Assembly: GCF_000158815.1 (NCBI RefSeq)
Contig: NZ_GG657738.1
Span: forward strand, 1,746,578-1,810,577
From: Micromonospora sp. ATCC 39149
Lineage (GTDB): Bacteria > Actinomycetota > Actinomycetes > Mycobacteriales > Micromonosporaceae
Length of the DNA stretch: 64,000 bases
Reading direction: 5' to 3'
The position numbers and the translations under genes were made by a program. How positions within the stretch are numbered: the first letter of the stretch is position 1; every line of letters begins with the position of its first letter. The notes beneath the pieces are model-generated. The model was not told where the DNA came from, did not search any database, and was given only the letters and a program-made list of their open reading frames with translations. This document shows positions 46,627 to 54,279 of this stretch, piece by piece.

Positions 46627-47019
46627 ATGACGGGCAAGGCGTATCAGGTTATCGTGCGCGGCAAGTTCGCGCCGCTCGATGCCGGGCAGCGGGCCGCGCT
46701 GCTCGCCCGGGCCGACGAGCACGACGTGTTCGCGGCGCGGTTCACCGAGGAGGGCACGGTGACCTACGAGCGTTCCCTGGTCGCGTTCACCTTCCGCTGC
46801 GTCGTCCGGGCCCCTGCGGAGGACGCCGAGGACGTGGTGACCGGCCGGGCGGAGGCGCTCGCCTCAGCCGCCGTCCGGGGGCTGGGCGTCGACCACGGCG
46901 ACCTCGCGTCGGTGTCGACGGACCTCGACAGCATCAAGGTCCGCCCCCGGGACGCTGACCGCAAAGAACTGAGACGACGACGGGCCGCCGTCCTCCCCAG
47001 CGGCCGGCATGCTTGGTGC
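46627..47019 (+). CDS. DUF6204-type domain, no stop before the next gene
   Basis: About 131 residues. The sequence KAYQVIVRGKFAPLD, AFTFRCVVRAPAEDAEDVV and GDLASVSTDLDSIKVRPR follows the small DUF6204 family, which normally ends shortly after SIKVR. Here no stop codon occurs and the frame continues through an arginine-rich link (ELRRRRAAVLPSG) into the epimerase-like protein. Either a natural fusion or a lost stop. ATG 46627 is preferred; another ATG lies 63 bases upstream. The family has no known function. Confidence 0.6.
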
Positions 47020-48057
47020 ATGCGCCTGTTGGTACTCGGCGGGACCTGGTTCGTAGGCCACGCGATCGTCACCGCAGCTCTCGACGCCGGCTGGGAAGTG
47101 ACTACGTTCCACCGGGGCACCTCGGCCGGGACTGACCTTAAGGGCGTACGCACCGTCCAGGGCGACCGGACGAAGCCGGCCGACGTCGCCGCCCTGACCG
47201 GCACCGGGCCGTGGGACGCCGTGGTGGACACCTCCGGCTACGTACCGAGGAACACGCTCCACGTGGCGCGTGCGCTGGCCCCAGTCGCCGACCGGTACGT
47301 CTTCGTGTCGACGGTGAGCGTCTACCGCGACTGGCCCCGAAAGCCGCTCAGTGAGGACTCTGCGGTGCTCCCCTGTCCGCCCGATGCGGGCCCGAACCAC
47401 GGCACCGACACGGAGGACGGGCCGACGCGGTACGGCTACCAGAAGTCCGGCTGTGAGGCGGCGGCAGTCGCCGCGTTCGGGCCCGACCGGACGACGATTC
47501 TGCGCCCCGGTGTGGTGCTCGGGCCTCGCGAGTACGTCGGCCGTCTGCCCTGGTGGCTTCGCCGCGTAGCCGCCGGTGGCCAAGTCCTCGCCCCCGGCTC
47601 GCCGGACCGCCCGATTCAGCCGGTCGACGTGCGCGACCTGGCCGCGTTCACCCTGCGCACCGTGGCCGACGGGATCTCTGATGCCTTGAACGTCTGCGCC
47701 CCGGTCGGGGCGGCCACGTTCGGGGAGTTGCTTGCCGCCTGCGCGGACGTCACCGGGGCAGCGGCCTCGTTCGAATGGGTGCCGGACGACGTGCTTCTCG
47801 GCCAAGGCGTGCGGCAATGGTCCGAGCTGCCCCTGTGGCGCGCCTACGAGGGCGTGTGGCGGGTCGACGCGACCCGCGCGCGCCAGGCCGGCTTGCTCTA
47901 TCGACCGCTGAGCGAGACCGTGGCCGGCACCTGGCGGTGGCTGACGGAGGCTGGCGAAACGCGTATCCATGATCGGGCCGTCGAGATCGGGCTCAGCCGG
48001 GACAAGGAGCAACGCGTGCTGACCGTCTGGGAAGCGTCAGGAAAGCGGACGGGCTGA
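47020..48057 (+). CDS. NAD-dependent epimerase/reductase (extended SDR)
   Basis: 345 residues if begun at ATG 47020. The Rossmann motif RLLVLGGTWFVGHAIVTAAL is at the N terminus; the active-site region reads VDTSGYVPRNTLHVARALAP, then RYVFVSTVSVY and RYGYQKSGCE, where Tyr and Lys form the YxxxK catalytic pair. It resembles actinobacterial sugar-nucleotide reductase/epimerases. It is in the same frame as the upstream DUF6204 domain, so the true start may be 46627. The last 21 bases overlap the convergent HTH/TPR regulator gene. Confidence 0.8.
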   Translation: MRLLVLGGTWFVGHAIVTAALDAGWEVTTFHRGTSAGTDLKGVRTVQGDRTKPADVAALTGTGPWDAVVDTSGYVPRNTLHVARALAPVADRYVFVSTVSVYRDWPRKPLSEDSAVLPCPPDAGPNHGTDTEDGPTRYGYQKSGCEAAAVAAFGPDRTTILRPGVVLGPREYVGRLPWWLRRVAAGGQVLAPGSPDRPIQPVDVRDLAAFTLRTVADGISDALNVCAPVGAATFGELLAACADVTGAAASFEWVPDDVLLGQGVRQWSELPLWRAYEGVWRVDATRARQAGLLYRPLSETVAGTWRWLTEAGETRIHDRAVEIGLSRDKEQRVLTVWEASGKRTG

Positions 48058-49317
48058 CGTTTCGGCCAGCCAGACAGAGATGTGCTCGGCCAGCCGCTGC
48101 GCCTCCGGGTCAGTGGCCCACGGTTCCGTGGCCAGCAGCCGGCCGGCATTCGCCAGCCGACCGGTCAAGGAGACGTTCCGCTTCTGCGCCGGCAGATCGA
48201 GCACACTTCGCAGCGCATCGGCTGCGGCATCCCGGTCGCCCATGTGCAGATACGCGGTGGCCACGTCGATCTGGGCCCCGTTGATCTGGGAGTACGGCTG
48301 CCGGGGCGCAGGCACGGCTTCGTGTAGCCGCAGTGCTTCGTGGGCATACCTCGCCGCCTGCTCGCCGTTGCCCAGGTCCAGCCATGCCGCCGCCGCGCAG
48401 GCCGCCGCACGGGCATCACCGAATGCGAACTCACCACCGACCAGCCGGCTCAGGCCGTCGGGCGACGATGCGGCCACCTCACGGTCGCGCTGCGCCGCGT
48501 CCAGCACCCGCGCGACAGAGCCGGCATCGGCCAGCAGGGCGTGGGACCGGGAGGCGATGTACCGCAGACGGAGTCTCGGCTCTCCTTCGGGGGCGGCTCG
48601 CATCGCTCGGGCGAAGTAGGCCAGTGCGGCATCCGGTTCGTTGCGCCAGTTCGCCAACGTCATTCGCAGGCCGTAGGTCCACGCCTTGAGCGAGGCGTGT
48701 CCGGCTAGGTCCGCGTACTGCGTGGAAGCCCGGGCAAGCGCCGCCGACTCGTTCCAGTGCCCGAGGTCGAACGCGGTGGACGCCATCAGCGCCGTCCCCT
48801 GTCCGACGATCGCGTACAGGTCGGCCAGATCCCCCGGCCGCCGCGTGCGTTCGGCCAGCTTCCGGGCCTCGTTCCGCAGGTGACGCGCGCTCGTGAACAC
48901 ATCGAACGCGGCCATCCCGCCGGAGCCCGCGAGCAGGATCATCTCCTCCTGTAATGACTCGATAGATTCGTCGATGGCTGGCCCAAGAGTCAGTAGCGGG
49001 TCATCAGCCACGGATTCCGTGGCATCGCTCACGATGTCAACAACAGCAGTTCCGGCGGACGATGGGGCGTCGGATTTCTCGACGGCGTCGACGGATTCAC
49101 GGAGGAAACCGTCCCGGACCACTTCGGATACCCGATTCAGGGCAGCAGTCAGGATCTCCTGATTGAATTTCCCGGGCACCGTATCCGGGCGGCTGTGCCA
49201 GTAGGCGACGGTCCTGACAGCGATCCCGAGCCAGCCCGCGAATCCCTCGTTCGTCATCCCCGCCGCTCGCTGGAGCAGGCAGGCACGGCGGCCTGTCCAC
49301 CGGGGAGCCTCCACCAC
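48037..49317 (-). CDS. HTH regulator with TPR-like repeats
   Basis: 426 residues. The N-terminal HTH (RRACLLQRAAGMTNEGFAGW, then IAVRTVAYWHSRPD) is followed by a ~60-residue linker and a long helical repeat region in TPR style (AALARASTQYADLAGHASL, AAAWLDLGNGEQAARYAHEA, AYLHMGDRDAAADAL). This architecture is common in actinomycete regulators near accessory metabolic genes. Start GTG 49317. The convergent epimerase gene overlaps its end, and the divergent side carries the small gene at 49503. It is a different subfamily from the two XRE/TPR regulators elsewhere in this window. Confidence 0.8.
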   Translation of the reverse strand: MVEAPRWTGRRACLLQRAAGMTNEGFAGWLGIAVRTVAYWHSRPDTVPGKFNQEILTAALNRVSEVVRDGFLRESVDAVEKSDAPSSAGTAVVDIVSDATESVADDPLLTLGPAIDESIESLQEEMILLAGSGGMAAFDVFTSARHLRNEARKLAERTRRPGDLADLYAIVGQGTALMASTAFDLGHWNESAALARASTQYADLAGHASLKAWTYGLRMTLANWRNEPDAALAYFARAMRAAPEGEPRLRLRYIASRSHALLADAGSVARVLDAAQRDREVAASSPDGLSRLVGGEFAFGDARAAACAAAAWLDLGNGEQAARYAHEALRLHEAVPAPRQPYSQINGAQIDVATAYLHMGDRDAAADALRSVLDLPAQKRNVSLTGRLANAGRLLATEPWATDPEAQRLAEHISVWLAETSARPLS

Positions 49318-49502
49318 CGCGACCTCAACTCATCGATTGCATCAGTTTGCTCTCATCTTGCACCGCCATTGCCTGGGCTGGCCAGCCGCCACGACGGACG
49401 CTGACTGACGAAAGCCGCACGAGATCCTCTAGATGAGAAGTCCGACGATCGGCATCCCTGTCGCCGGGATTCCCCGTCATCGCCGCAGCCATAAGGAGCT
49501 TC

Positions 49503-49811
49503 ATGAGGTCAACACCAGACGGCCAGAAATTCCGCGTGGGCCCGACGATAATCCGGGTCTGGAAGATTCTGAGTGGCCAGTCGCGGAGGGACTCAAGCCG
49601 GGGTCACGGTCTCGACATCGGCCAGGCCGGCCAGGAAGCGGAGTTCCGGGCGGCGCAGCGGCTGATCCTAAATGAGGCCGAACGCCAACGCGGCACCCCG
49701 GAGGGCGGGCGGCACCGATGGTACGACGGGCCGACCCGACTCGTGCCGCTCGCCTACCATCGGGCGCCCCGGCTGACGCGGCAGCAGCACGGGTACCGGT
49801 GCCGTGGATGA
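49503..49811 (+). CDS. Small protein of unknown family, overlapping the regulator start
   Basis: 102 residues, basic. A strong ribosome site (AAGGAG, six bases before ATG 49503) supports translation. The sequence has PDGQKFRVGPTIIRVWKIL, then a helical AEFRAAQRLILNEAERQRG and RHRWYDGPTRLVPLAYHRAP. No signal peptide or membrane segment. The last eight bases overlap the GTG start of the XRE/TPR regulator, so expression is coupled. Family unknown; a co-regulator or ligand-linked partner is possible by position only. Confidence 0.6.
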   Translation: MRSTPDGQKFRVGPTIIRVWKILSGQSRRDSSRGHGLDIGQAGQEAEFRAAQRLILNEAERQRGTPEGGRHRWYDGPTRLVPLAYHRAPRLTRQQHGYRCRG

Positions 49812-51033
49812 GCTGCCCGTGGGCCGCCGGATCGCATACTGGCGGACCCGGCGCAGAATGTCGCAGCAGGCGCTCGCCGACACGTTGGGCAAGTCAAAGA
49901 GCTGGGTGGACAAGGTCGAGCGGGGCGTACGCCGACTGGACAAGCTCTCCAACCTCCAGGAGATCGCCGGTGTCCTCCGGATCGACGTCCAGTTCCTGAT
50001 CGGCACCGAGCCGGCGTCCTCCGGGTCAGGCGCGGCAGAAGGCGGACCACTCTCCGACCGTGACCTCGACGCACTCCGGACGGCAATGTTCCGGCATGAC
50101 GCAACCATGGCCCGCCCCGATTGCACCCGCCCGCCCAGGGTCGAAGCCGAACTGGATCGCAGCGTCGAGCACGCCTGGCTGGCGTACCAGCACGCCGACT
50201 ACCGGCAACTCCTGCGGATCCTGCCCGGCCTGCTGCACGACACCCAGTTGGCCCGGGTCGCACGTCCGAACAACGCACGGACGCACCACCTGCTCGGGCA
50301 GGTCCACCAGCTCACCTCGGCGCTGCTCGGCAAGGTGGGCGAGACGGGCATGGCCTGGCTCGCCGCCGACCGGGCCCTCACGATCTGCCAAGATGCCGGC
50401 GACGAGTCACTCGCCGCGTTGGCCGCCAGCCAGTTTGCCCGCGTGCTGCACTCCCTGGGACGCCACCGGCACAGCATGGAGGTGGCGGACGCCATCGCGA
50501 CCCGGCTCGCCCCGCCGGACCCCCCGGGCACGCCGCCCGAGCATCTTCCCGGCTACGGAGCCCTTCTGCTCCAGGCCGCGACAGGCGCGGCCGGCTGTGG
50601 GGACCAGGACACCGTCCGTCGCTTCCTCGATCGGGCCGACGAGGCCGCCACCCTGATGGGCGAGGACCGGAGTCAGCACTGGGCGACCTTCGGTCCGGTC
50701 GCGGTCAGCCTGACCCGGATCACCACCGCACTCGACCTAGACGACCACGCCTACGCGCTCGCCCTCCATCGGCAGGTGGTTGGCAGCGTCGCCTTCCAAC
50801 GGCTTCCCATGGAGCGCCGGGCGGCTCATCTGATCGACGTGGCCTGCCGGTGCGTACGCCTGGGTGAACTGCCCGAGGCGGGGCGGGCGCTGCTGCTCGC
50901 CGATCGGACCGCACCGTCCGAGGTGCGCCATCGCCCGGCCGCCCGAGATGCCCTGCGCATCCTGGTACGCCGCTCCGCCCGGCCCGCGCCCGAGATCGCC
51001 CGCCTCGCCGAGACACTGCGGCTGCCCGTCTGA
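49804..51033 (+). CDS. XRE-type regulator with TPR-like domain, paralogue of 33903-35129
   Basis: 409 residues from GTG 49804. The first ~70 residues nearly match the regulator at 33903-35129: MDELPVGRRIAYWRTRRRMS, GKSKSWVDKVERGVRRLDKL. The helical C-terminal part is more diverged but aligns in layout (HAWLAYQHADYRQLLRILP; SQHWATFGPVAVSLTRI against NHYWTSFGPTNVELHR in the other protein). Such paralogues may share operator type but differ in ligand. It is preceded by an overlapping small gene and converges with a hydrolase gene 11 bases downstream. Confidence 0.85.
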   Translation: MDELPVGRRIAYWRTRRRMSQQALADTLGKSKSWVDKVERGVRRLDKLSNLQEIAGVLRIDVQFLIGTEPASSGSGAAEGGPLSDRDLDALRTAMFRHDATMARPDCTRPPRVEAELDRSVEHAWLAYQHADYRQLLRILPGLLHDTQLARVARPNNARTHHLLGQVHQLTSALLGKVGETGMAWLAADRALTICQDAGDESLAALAASQFARVLHSLGRHRHSMEVADAIATRLAPPDPPGTPPEHLPGYGALLLQAATGAAGCGDQDTVRRFLDRADEAATLMGEDRSQHWATFGPVAVSLTRITTALDLDDHAYALALHRQVVGSVAFQRLPMERRAAHLIDVACRCVRLGELPEAGRALLLADRTAPSEVRHRPAARDALRILVRRSARPAPEIARLAETLRLPV

Positions 51034-51044
51034 GCCAGCCCGCC

Positions 51045-51899
51045 CTACGAGCCGGCCCGCTCCGAGGCGACCGAGGCGGTGAAGAACTCGGCGAGCGCGT
51101 CGACCAGGTGGCGCGGGGCACGGTTGAGCGCGTCGTGAGCCGCGCGCGGAACCACCAGGGTGCGGGCGTGCGGCAGGACCCCCGCCAGAGCCTCGTTGGT
51201 CGGCCGGTAGTAGGGCGGCCCGGCGGCGCCGCAGGCCAGCAGCACCTCGGCGTCAACGCCGGCCCACTGCTCCGGCGGACCGTCGTGGCGGAGGATCAGC
51301 GTGGTCTCGTCGAGAGTGATGGGCAGCAGTTCGCCCATGGTGCGGCCGATGGGCGTACGGATGAACAGCCGGCACATGGCGACCTGTAGGCCCAGCGGCA
51401 GGCGCGACGTGGCCGACTGGGTGTTGAGGCCGGCACCGGTAAGGGCCATGGCACGGGCGAGGTCGCAGGCCCGCGCCGCGTCCCGTGCGGCCGGCAGCCA
51501 CGCGGCCGGGAACAGGCCGTCGACCTGGACCGCCGCGTCGTAGAGGGCGAGCCGGCCGATCGGCAGCCGCCGCGCGGCGGCGCGCAGGGCGATGAAGCCG
51601 CCGCCGCTGTGGCCGATGACGTTGCGGGCCCCGGTGTGGGTCAGTAGCGCCGCGAGATCGTCGATGTCCTGCTCGCCGTCGTAGGGCTCGGCGCGGGCGG
51701 CCGCGTCGGCCCGACCACGGCGGTTGTAGAGGTGCACGGTGAAGCGGTCGGCCAGCCGGGTGGCCAGGCGTCGGTAGATCTCGATGGTGACACCGCCGCC
51801 GTGGACGACGACGATCCCCGGCCCGGCACCGATGGAGTGGAGCACGATCTCGGCCCCGTCGGCTGCGGGTACCCGTTGCACGGTCCAACTCTGTTCCAC
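51045..51899 (-). CDS. Alpha/beta-hydrolase under likely TetR control
   Basis: 284 residues. Landmarks: IVVVHGGGVTIEIYRRLATR (oxyanion loop), NVIGHSGGGFIALRAA (nucleophile Ser), ACGAAGPPYYRP and VPRAAHDALNR (His). Start GTG 51899. The divergent TetR gene begins 50 bases away and the interval contains a 29-bp near-perfect inverted repeat overlapping the probable promoters, so the pair looks like a typical TetR-controlled detoxifying hydrolase. Substrate unknown. Confidence 0.85.
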   Translation of the reverse strand: MEQSWTVQRVPAADGAEIVLHSIGAGPGIVVVHGGGVTIEIYRRLATRLADRFTVHLYNRRGRADAAARAEPYDGEQDIDDLAALLTHTGARNVIGHSGGGFIALRAAARRLPIGRLALYDAAVQVDGLFPAAWLPAARDAARACDLARAMALTGAGLNTQSATSRLPLGLQVAMCRLFIRTPIGRTMGELLPITLDETTLILRHDGPPEQWAGVDAEVLLACGAAGPPYYRPTNEALAGVLPHARTLVVPRAAHDALNRAPRHLVDALAEFFTASVASERAGS

Positions 51900-51910
51900 G
51901 TCACCCTCCC

Positions 51911-51939
51911 TTAAACCGCGAACGTCGTTCGCAGTTTAA
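51911..51939. promoter_or_regulatory. Near-perfect inverted repeat, candidate TetR operator
   Basis: TTAAACCGCGAAC-GTC-GTTCGCAGTTTAA: 13-bp arms with a single mismatch and a 3-base centre, in the 49-base divergent interval between hydrolase and TetR genes. Confidence 0.7.
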
Positions 51940-51948
51940 AGTGTAGCG

Positions 51949-52617
51949 GTGACCTCACCCGCCGAACCAGTGCGGCCGTCGATCTGGTCCCGCCCGGCCC
52001 GGGGCACGCGAGGCCCGGCACCGACGCACACCCGGGACGAGATCGTGGCTGCGGCGATCGCGGTAGCGGACGCCGACGGCATCGGCGCGGTCTCGATGCG
52101 GGCGGTCGCCACGGCGCTCGACACCGGCGCCGGATCGCTCTACCGCTACCTGACCTCCCGCGACGACCTGCTCGACCTGATGGCCGACCGGGCGGCGGGA
52201 GAACTGCGCCCGTACCCGGAGTCCACCGGCGACTGGCTGGACGCGATGCTGCGGATCGCCCGCCGGCAACTGGACCTGCACCGCAGGCACCCGTGGCTGG
52301 TGGAGATCCTGCCCCGGCCGACCGCCTTCGGCCCGGAGAGCCTGGCCTTCTTCGACCACTGCCTGGGGGTCCTGCGGCCGGTGCCGGCCGCGACCACCGC
52401 CAAGTTCGAGGCGATCGCCATGACCACCGGCGTGGTGTCGCTCTTCGCGCGCAGCGAGTCCGCCGGCCCGCCGGCCCGCTTCGACGGGATCGACCTGGCG
52501 GCGTTCCCGAACCTGGTCGCCGCCCTCACCGCGCCGCAGGCACCGCCGGCGCAGCGCGACCTCTTCGAAGCGACCGTACGCGGCGTCCTGCGCGGATTGC
52601 TCGGCGACGCCGGGTGA
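51949..52617 (+). CDS. TetR family regulator
   Basis: 222 residues from GTG 51949. A Pro/Arg-rich N-terminal extension leads to the HTH at about residues 28-75 (RDEIVAAAIAVADADGIGAV, then ATALDTGAGSLYRYLTSRDD), the TetR_N pattern. The C-terminal domain (LDLHRRHPWLVEILPRPTAF, FFDHCLGVLRPV) resembles the TetR_C type common in actinomycetes. It is divergent from the hydrolase with a shared operator, and likely represses itself and the hydrolase. Confidence 0.88.
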   Translation: MTSPAEPVRPSIWSRPARGTRGPAPTHTRDEIVAAAIAVADADGIGAVSMRAVATALDTGAGSLYRYLTSRDDLLDLMADRAAGELRPYPESTGDWLDAMLRIARRQLDLHRRHPWLVEILPRPTAFGPESLAFFDHCLGVLRPVPAATTAKFEAIAMTTGVVSLFARSESAGPPARFDGIDLAAFPNLVAALTAPQAPPAQRDLFEATVRGVLRGLLGDAG

Positions 52618-52678
52618 CACCCAGCGGGGCGCCAGCGAGGGCGCTGACTGTCTCCCCGGCCACCCAAGCGCCGGGCAG

Positions 52679-52855
52679 TCACACCACACCGGGCCAGGTC
52701 CTCCGAGGGGGACCGGTCACCGCCCCACCTCGTCGGTCAGGAAGGCCACGGGATCTCGTAGTCACCTGACCTCGCGGTTCATCCGATCCGCAGGCACCGG
52801 CCGTGAAGAGCAGAAGGGCAGTGATCGCCAACCTGAAACAACGACGAGGAGTCAT
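52679..52855 (-). CDS. Short putative lipoprotein, possibly truncated
   Basis: 58 residues: a signal peptide with lipobox (FRLAITALLLFTAGACGS) and a short disordered tail that runs out after WPGVV. The signal peptide is convincing, but the mature part is too short for a normal lipoprotein, so it may be a remnant or frameshifted. No clear ribosome site. ATG 52855. Confidence 0.4.
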   Translation of the reverse strand: MTPRRCFRLAITALLLFTAGACGSDEPRGQVTTRSRGLPDRRGGAVTGPPRRTWPGVV

Positions 52856-53010
52856 GGTTACGAGGATGCTGGCCAGCCGCCGGCGGAGCATGAGTTGCCG
52901 CGCTCATCCCGCCACGAACAGTGAGCTGATCGCGACCGGCGGCGCAGGTGAGGCCGCCTCATCGCCTGCGCCAGCATGTCCTGAGACGACGCAAGATGCT
53001 GTCCAGAGTG

Positions 53011-53082
53011 TGGGCGCGGCAGGTTTCGAACCTGCGACCCCTCGCTTGTAAGGCGAGTGCTCTCCCACTGAGCTACGCGCCC
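53011..53082 (-). tRNA. tRNA-Val (anticodon UAC)
   Basis: On the minus strand: 7-bp acceptor stem GGGCGCG/CGCGCCC, D-arm GCTC-AGTGGGAGA-GAGC type, anticodon stem CTCGC/GCGAG with loop CTTACAA (anticodon TAC), and T-arm GCAGG-TTCGAAA-CCTGC. 72 nt, CCA not encoded. It reads GUA, a rare Val codon in this GC-rich genome. Confidence 0.95.
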
Positions 53083-53164
53083 CGAACGCCCGCACGGCGG
53101 GCCGGAGTCCGGCAAGCTTACCCTGCCGGCTCCGGCCCGACGCGCCGGTGTGCCCGTGGTGGGA

Positions 53165-53632
53165 TCAGGCGGCGACGGCGTCGGCCAGCGCCTTGCGCCA
53201 GCCCTGCTGGTCGCGCGCCTCGCCCGGCATGTTCATCTCGGCGAACCGGACGACGCCGGCCTTGTCGATCACGAACGTGCCCCGGTTGGCGATGCCCGCG
53301 ACGTCGTTGAAGACGCCGTACGCCTGGGCGACCGCGCCGTGCGGCCAGAAGTCGGCCAGCAGCGGGAACTGGTAACCCTCCTTCTCGGCCCAGATCTTGT
53401 GGGCGTAGACCGAGTCCACGCTCACGGTGAGCACCTGAACGTCGTCGTTGACATACTCGTTGAGGTTGTCCCGCACCTCGCAGAGCTCGCCCTGGCAGAT
53501 GCCGGTGAAGGCGAGCGGGTAGAAGACCAGCAGCACGGTGCGCTTGCCACGGAAGTCCGACAGCCGGACCTCCTGGTTGTTCTGGTCCTTGAGCACGAAG
53601 TCCGGCGCTTCGGCGCCAACCTCGATCGGCAT
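53165..53632 (-). CDS. Peroxiredoxin, AhpE type
   Basis: 155 residues, typical AhpE length. The peroxidatic Cys46 sits in VFYPLAFTGICQGELCEVRD, matching mycobacterial AhpE except for an extra Cys51 five residues on. Residues PTF-type support is given by DFVLKDQNNQEVRLSDFRGK and GTFVIDKAGVVRF. The enzyme reduces hydroperoxides, probably with mycothiol or mycoredoxin. ATG 53632 follows an AAGGAG site; the in-frame sequence further upstream is not conserved. It lies downstream of the DUF3052 gene on the same strand, about 98 bases away. Confidence 0.93.
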   Translation of the reverse strand: MPIEVGAEAPDFVLKDQNNQEVRLSDFRGKRTVLLVFYPLAFTGICQGELCEVRDNLNEYVNDDVQVLTVSVDSVYAHKIWAEKEGYQFPLLADFWPHGAVAQAYGVFNDVAGIANRGTFVIDKAGVVRFAEMNMPGEARDQQGWRKALADAVAA

Positions 53633-53729
53633 GCGAGCTCCTTGAGTCGATTTTGGAGGTGGCACCAGACTGCCACACCCGACGGCCAAGGCCGCCAGGT
53701 GGCCGGCCCCACGCGCGGGGCCAGCCGGT

Positions 53730-54167
53730 CTACTTCTTGCCCTTGGCACCCCGACGCAGCACGAGGCGGGCGCCGCTCCAGTCCCGGCCGGCGTTGACCG
53801 TGGACGTCTGTTGGAGGCCAGCGGTGGGCGCGGACTCCGCGACCTCGCTCGGCTCGACGTGGCCCTCCCGCCCGGCCTTGGGCGTCAGCAGCCACACGAC
53901 GCCGTTGTCGGCCAGCGGGCCGAGGGCGTCGACGAGCAACTCGAAGAGGTCACCGTCGCCGTCTCGGTACCAGACCAGCACCGCGTCGACCACCTCGTCG
54001 GTGTCCTCGTCGACCAGCTCTCCACAGCGGTCGGTCAGGGCGTCCCGGAGATCCTGGTCGACGTCCTCGTCGTACCCCATCTCCATGACGACCATCCCCG
54101 GCTCGATACCGAACCGGTCCGCCAGGCTGCGTACCCCGTCGGCGGCCTGACCAGCGGTCGCGCTCAC
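53730..54167 (-). CDS. DUF3052 family protein
   Basis: 145 residues, acidic. The family core ADRFGIEPGMVVMEMGYDED, VDQDLRDALTDRCGELVDED and DNGVVWLLTPKAGREGHVEP is clear, and the end is basic (VLRRGAKGKK). Function is unknown; the protein occurs next to aceE and peroxiredoxin genes in streptomycetes too. GTG 54167 (VSATAGQAADGV) matches the usual MSATA start; an ATG at 54185 is in frame. Confidence 0.9.
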   Translation of the reverse strand: MSATAGQAADGVRSLADRFGIEPGMVVMEMGYDEDVDQDLRDALTDRCGELVDEDTDEVVDAVLVWYRDGDGDLFELLVDALGPLADNGVVWLLTPKAGREGHVEPSEVAESAPTAGLQQTSTVNAGRDWSGARLVLRRGAKGKK

Positions 54168-54279
54168 TGTCGCGTGCCTCCTCATCTTGTCCCTGCTCGC
54201 GGCATCGCTGCGACGCCGTCAGGCAAAGTCCACACACTCGCGGCCCACCGCGCAAGTGGCGCACCGGGTGGAACGGAAT

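Noticed and set aside
52904..53095. Short minus-strand open frame across the tRNA
   Set aside because: It covers the tRNA-Val gene, whose secondary structure is complete; the frame has no other support.
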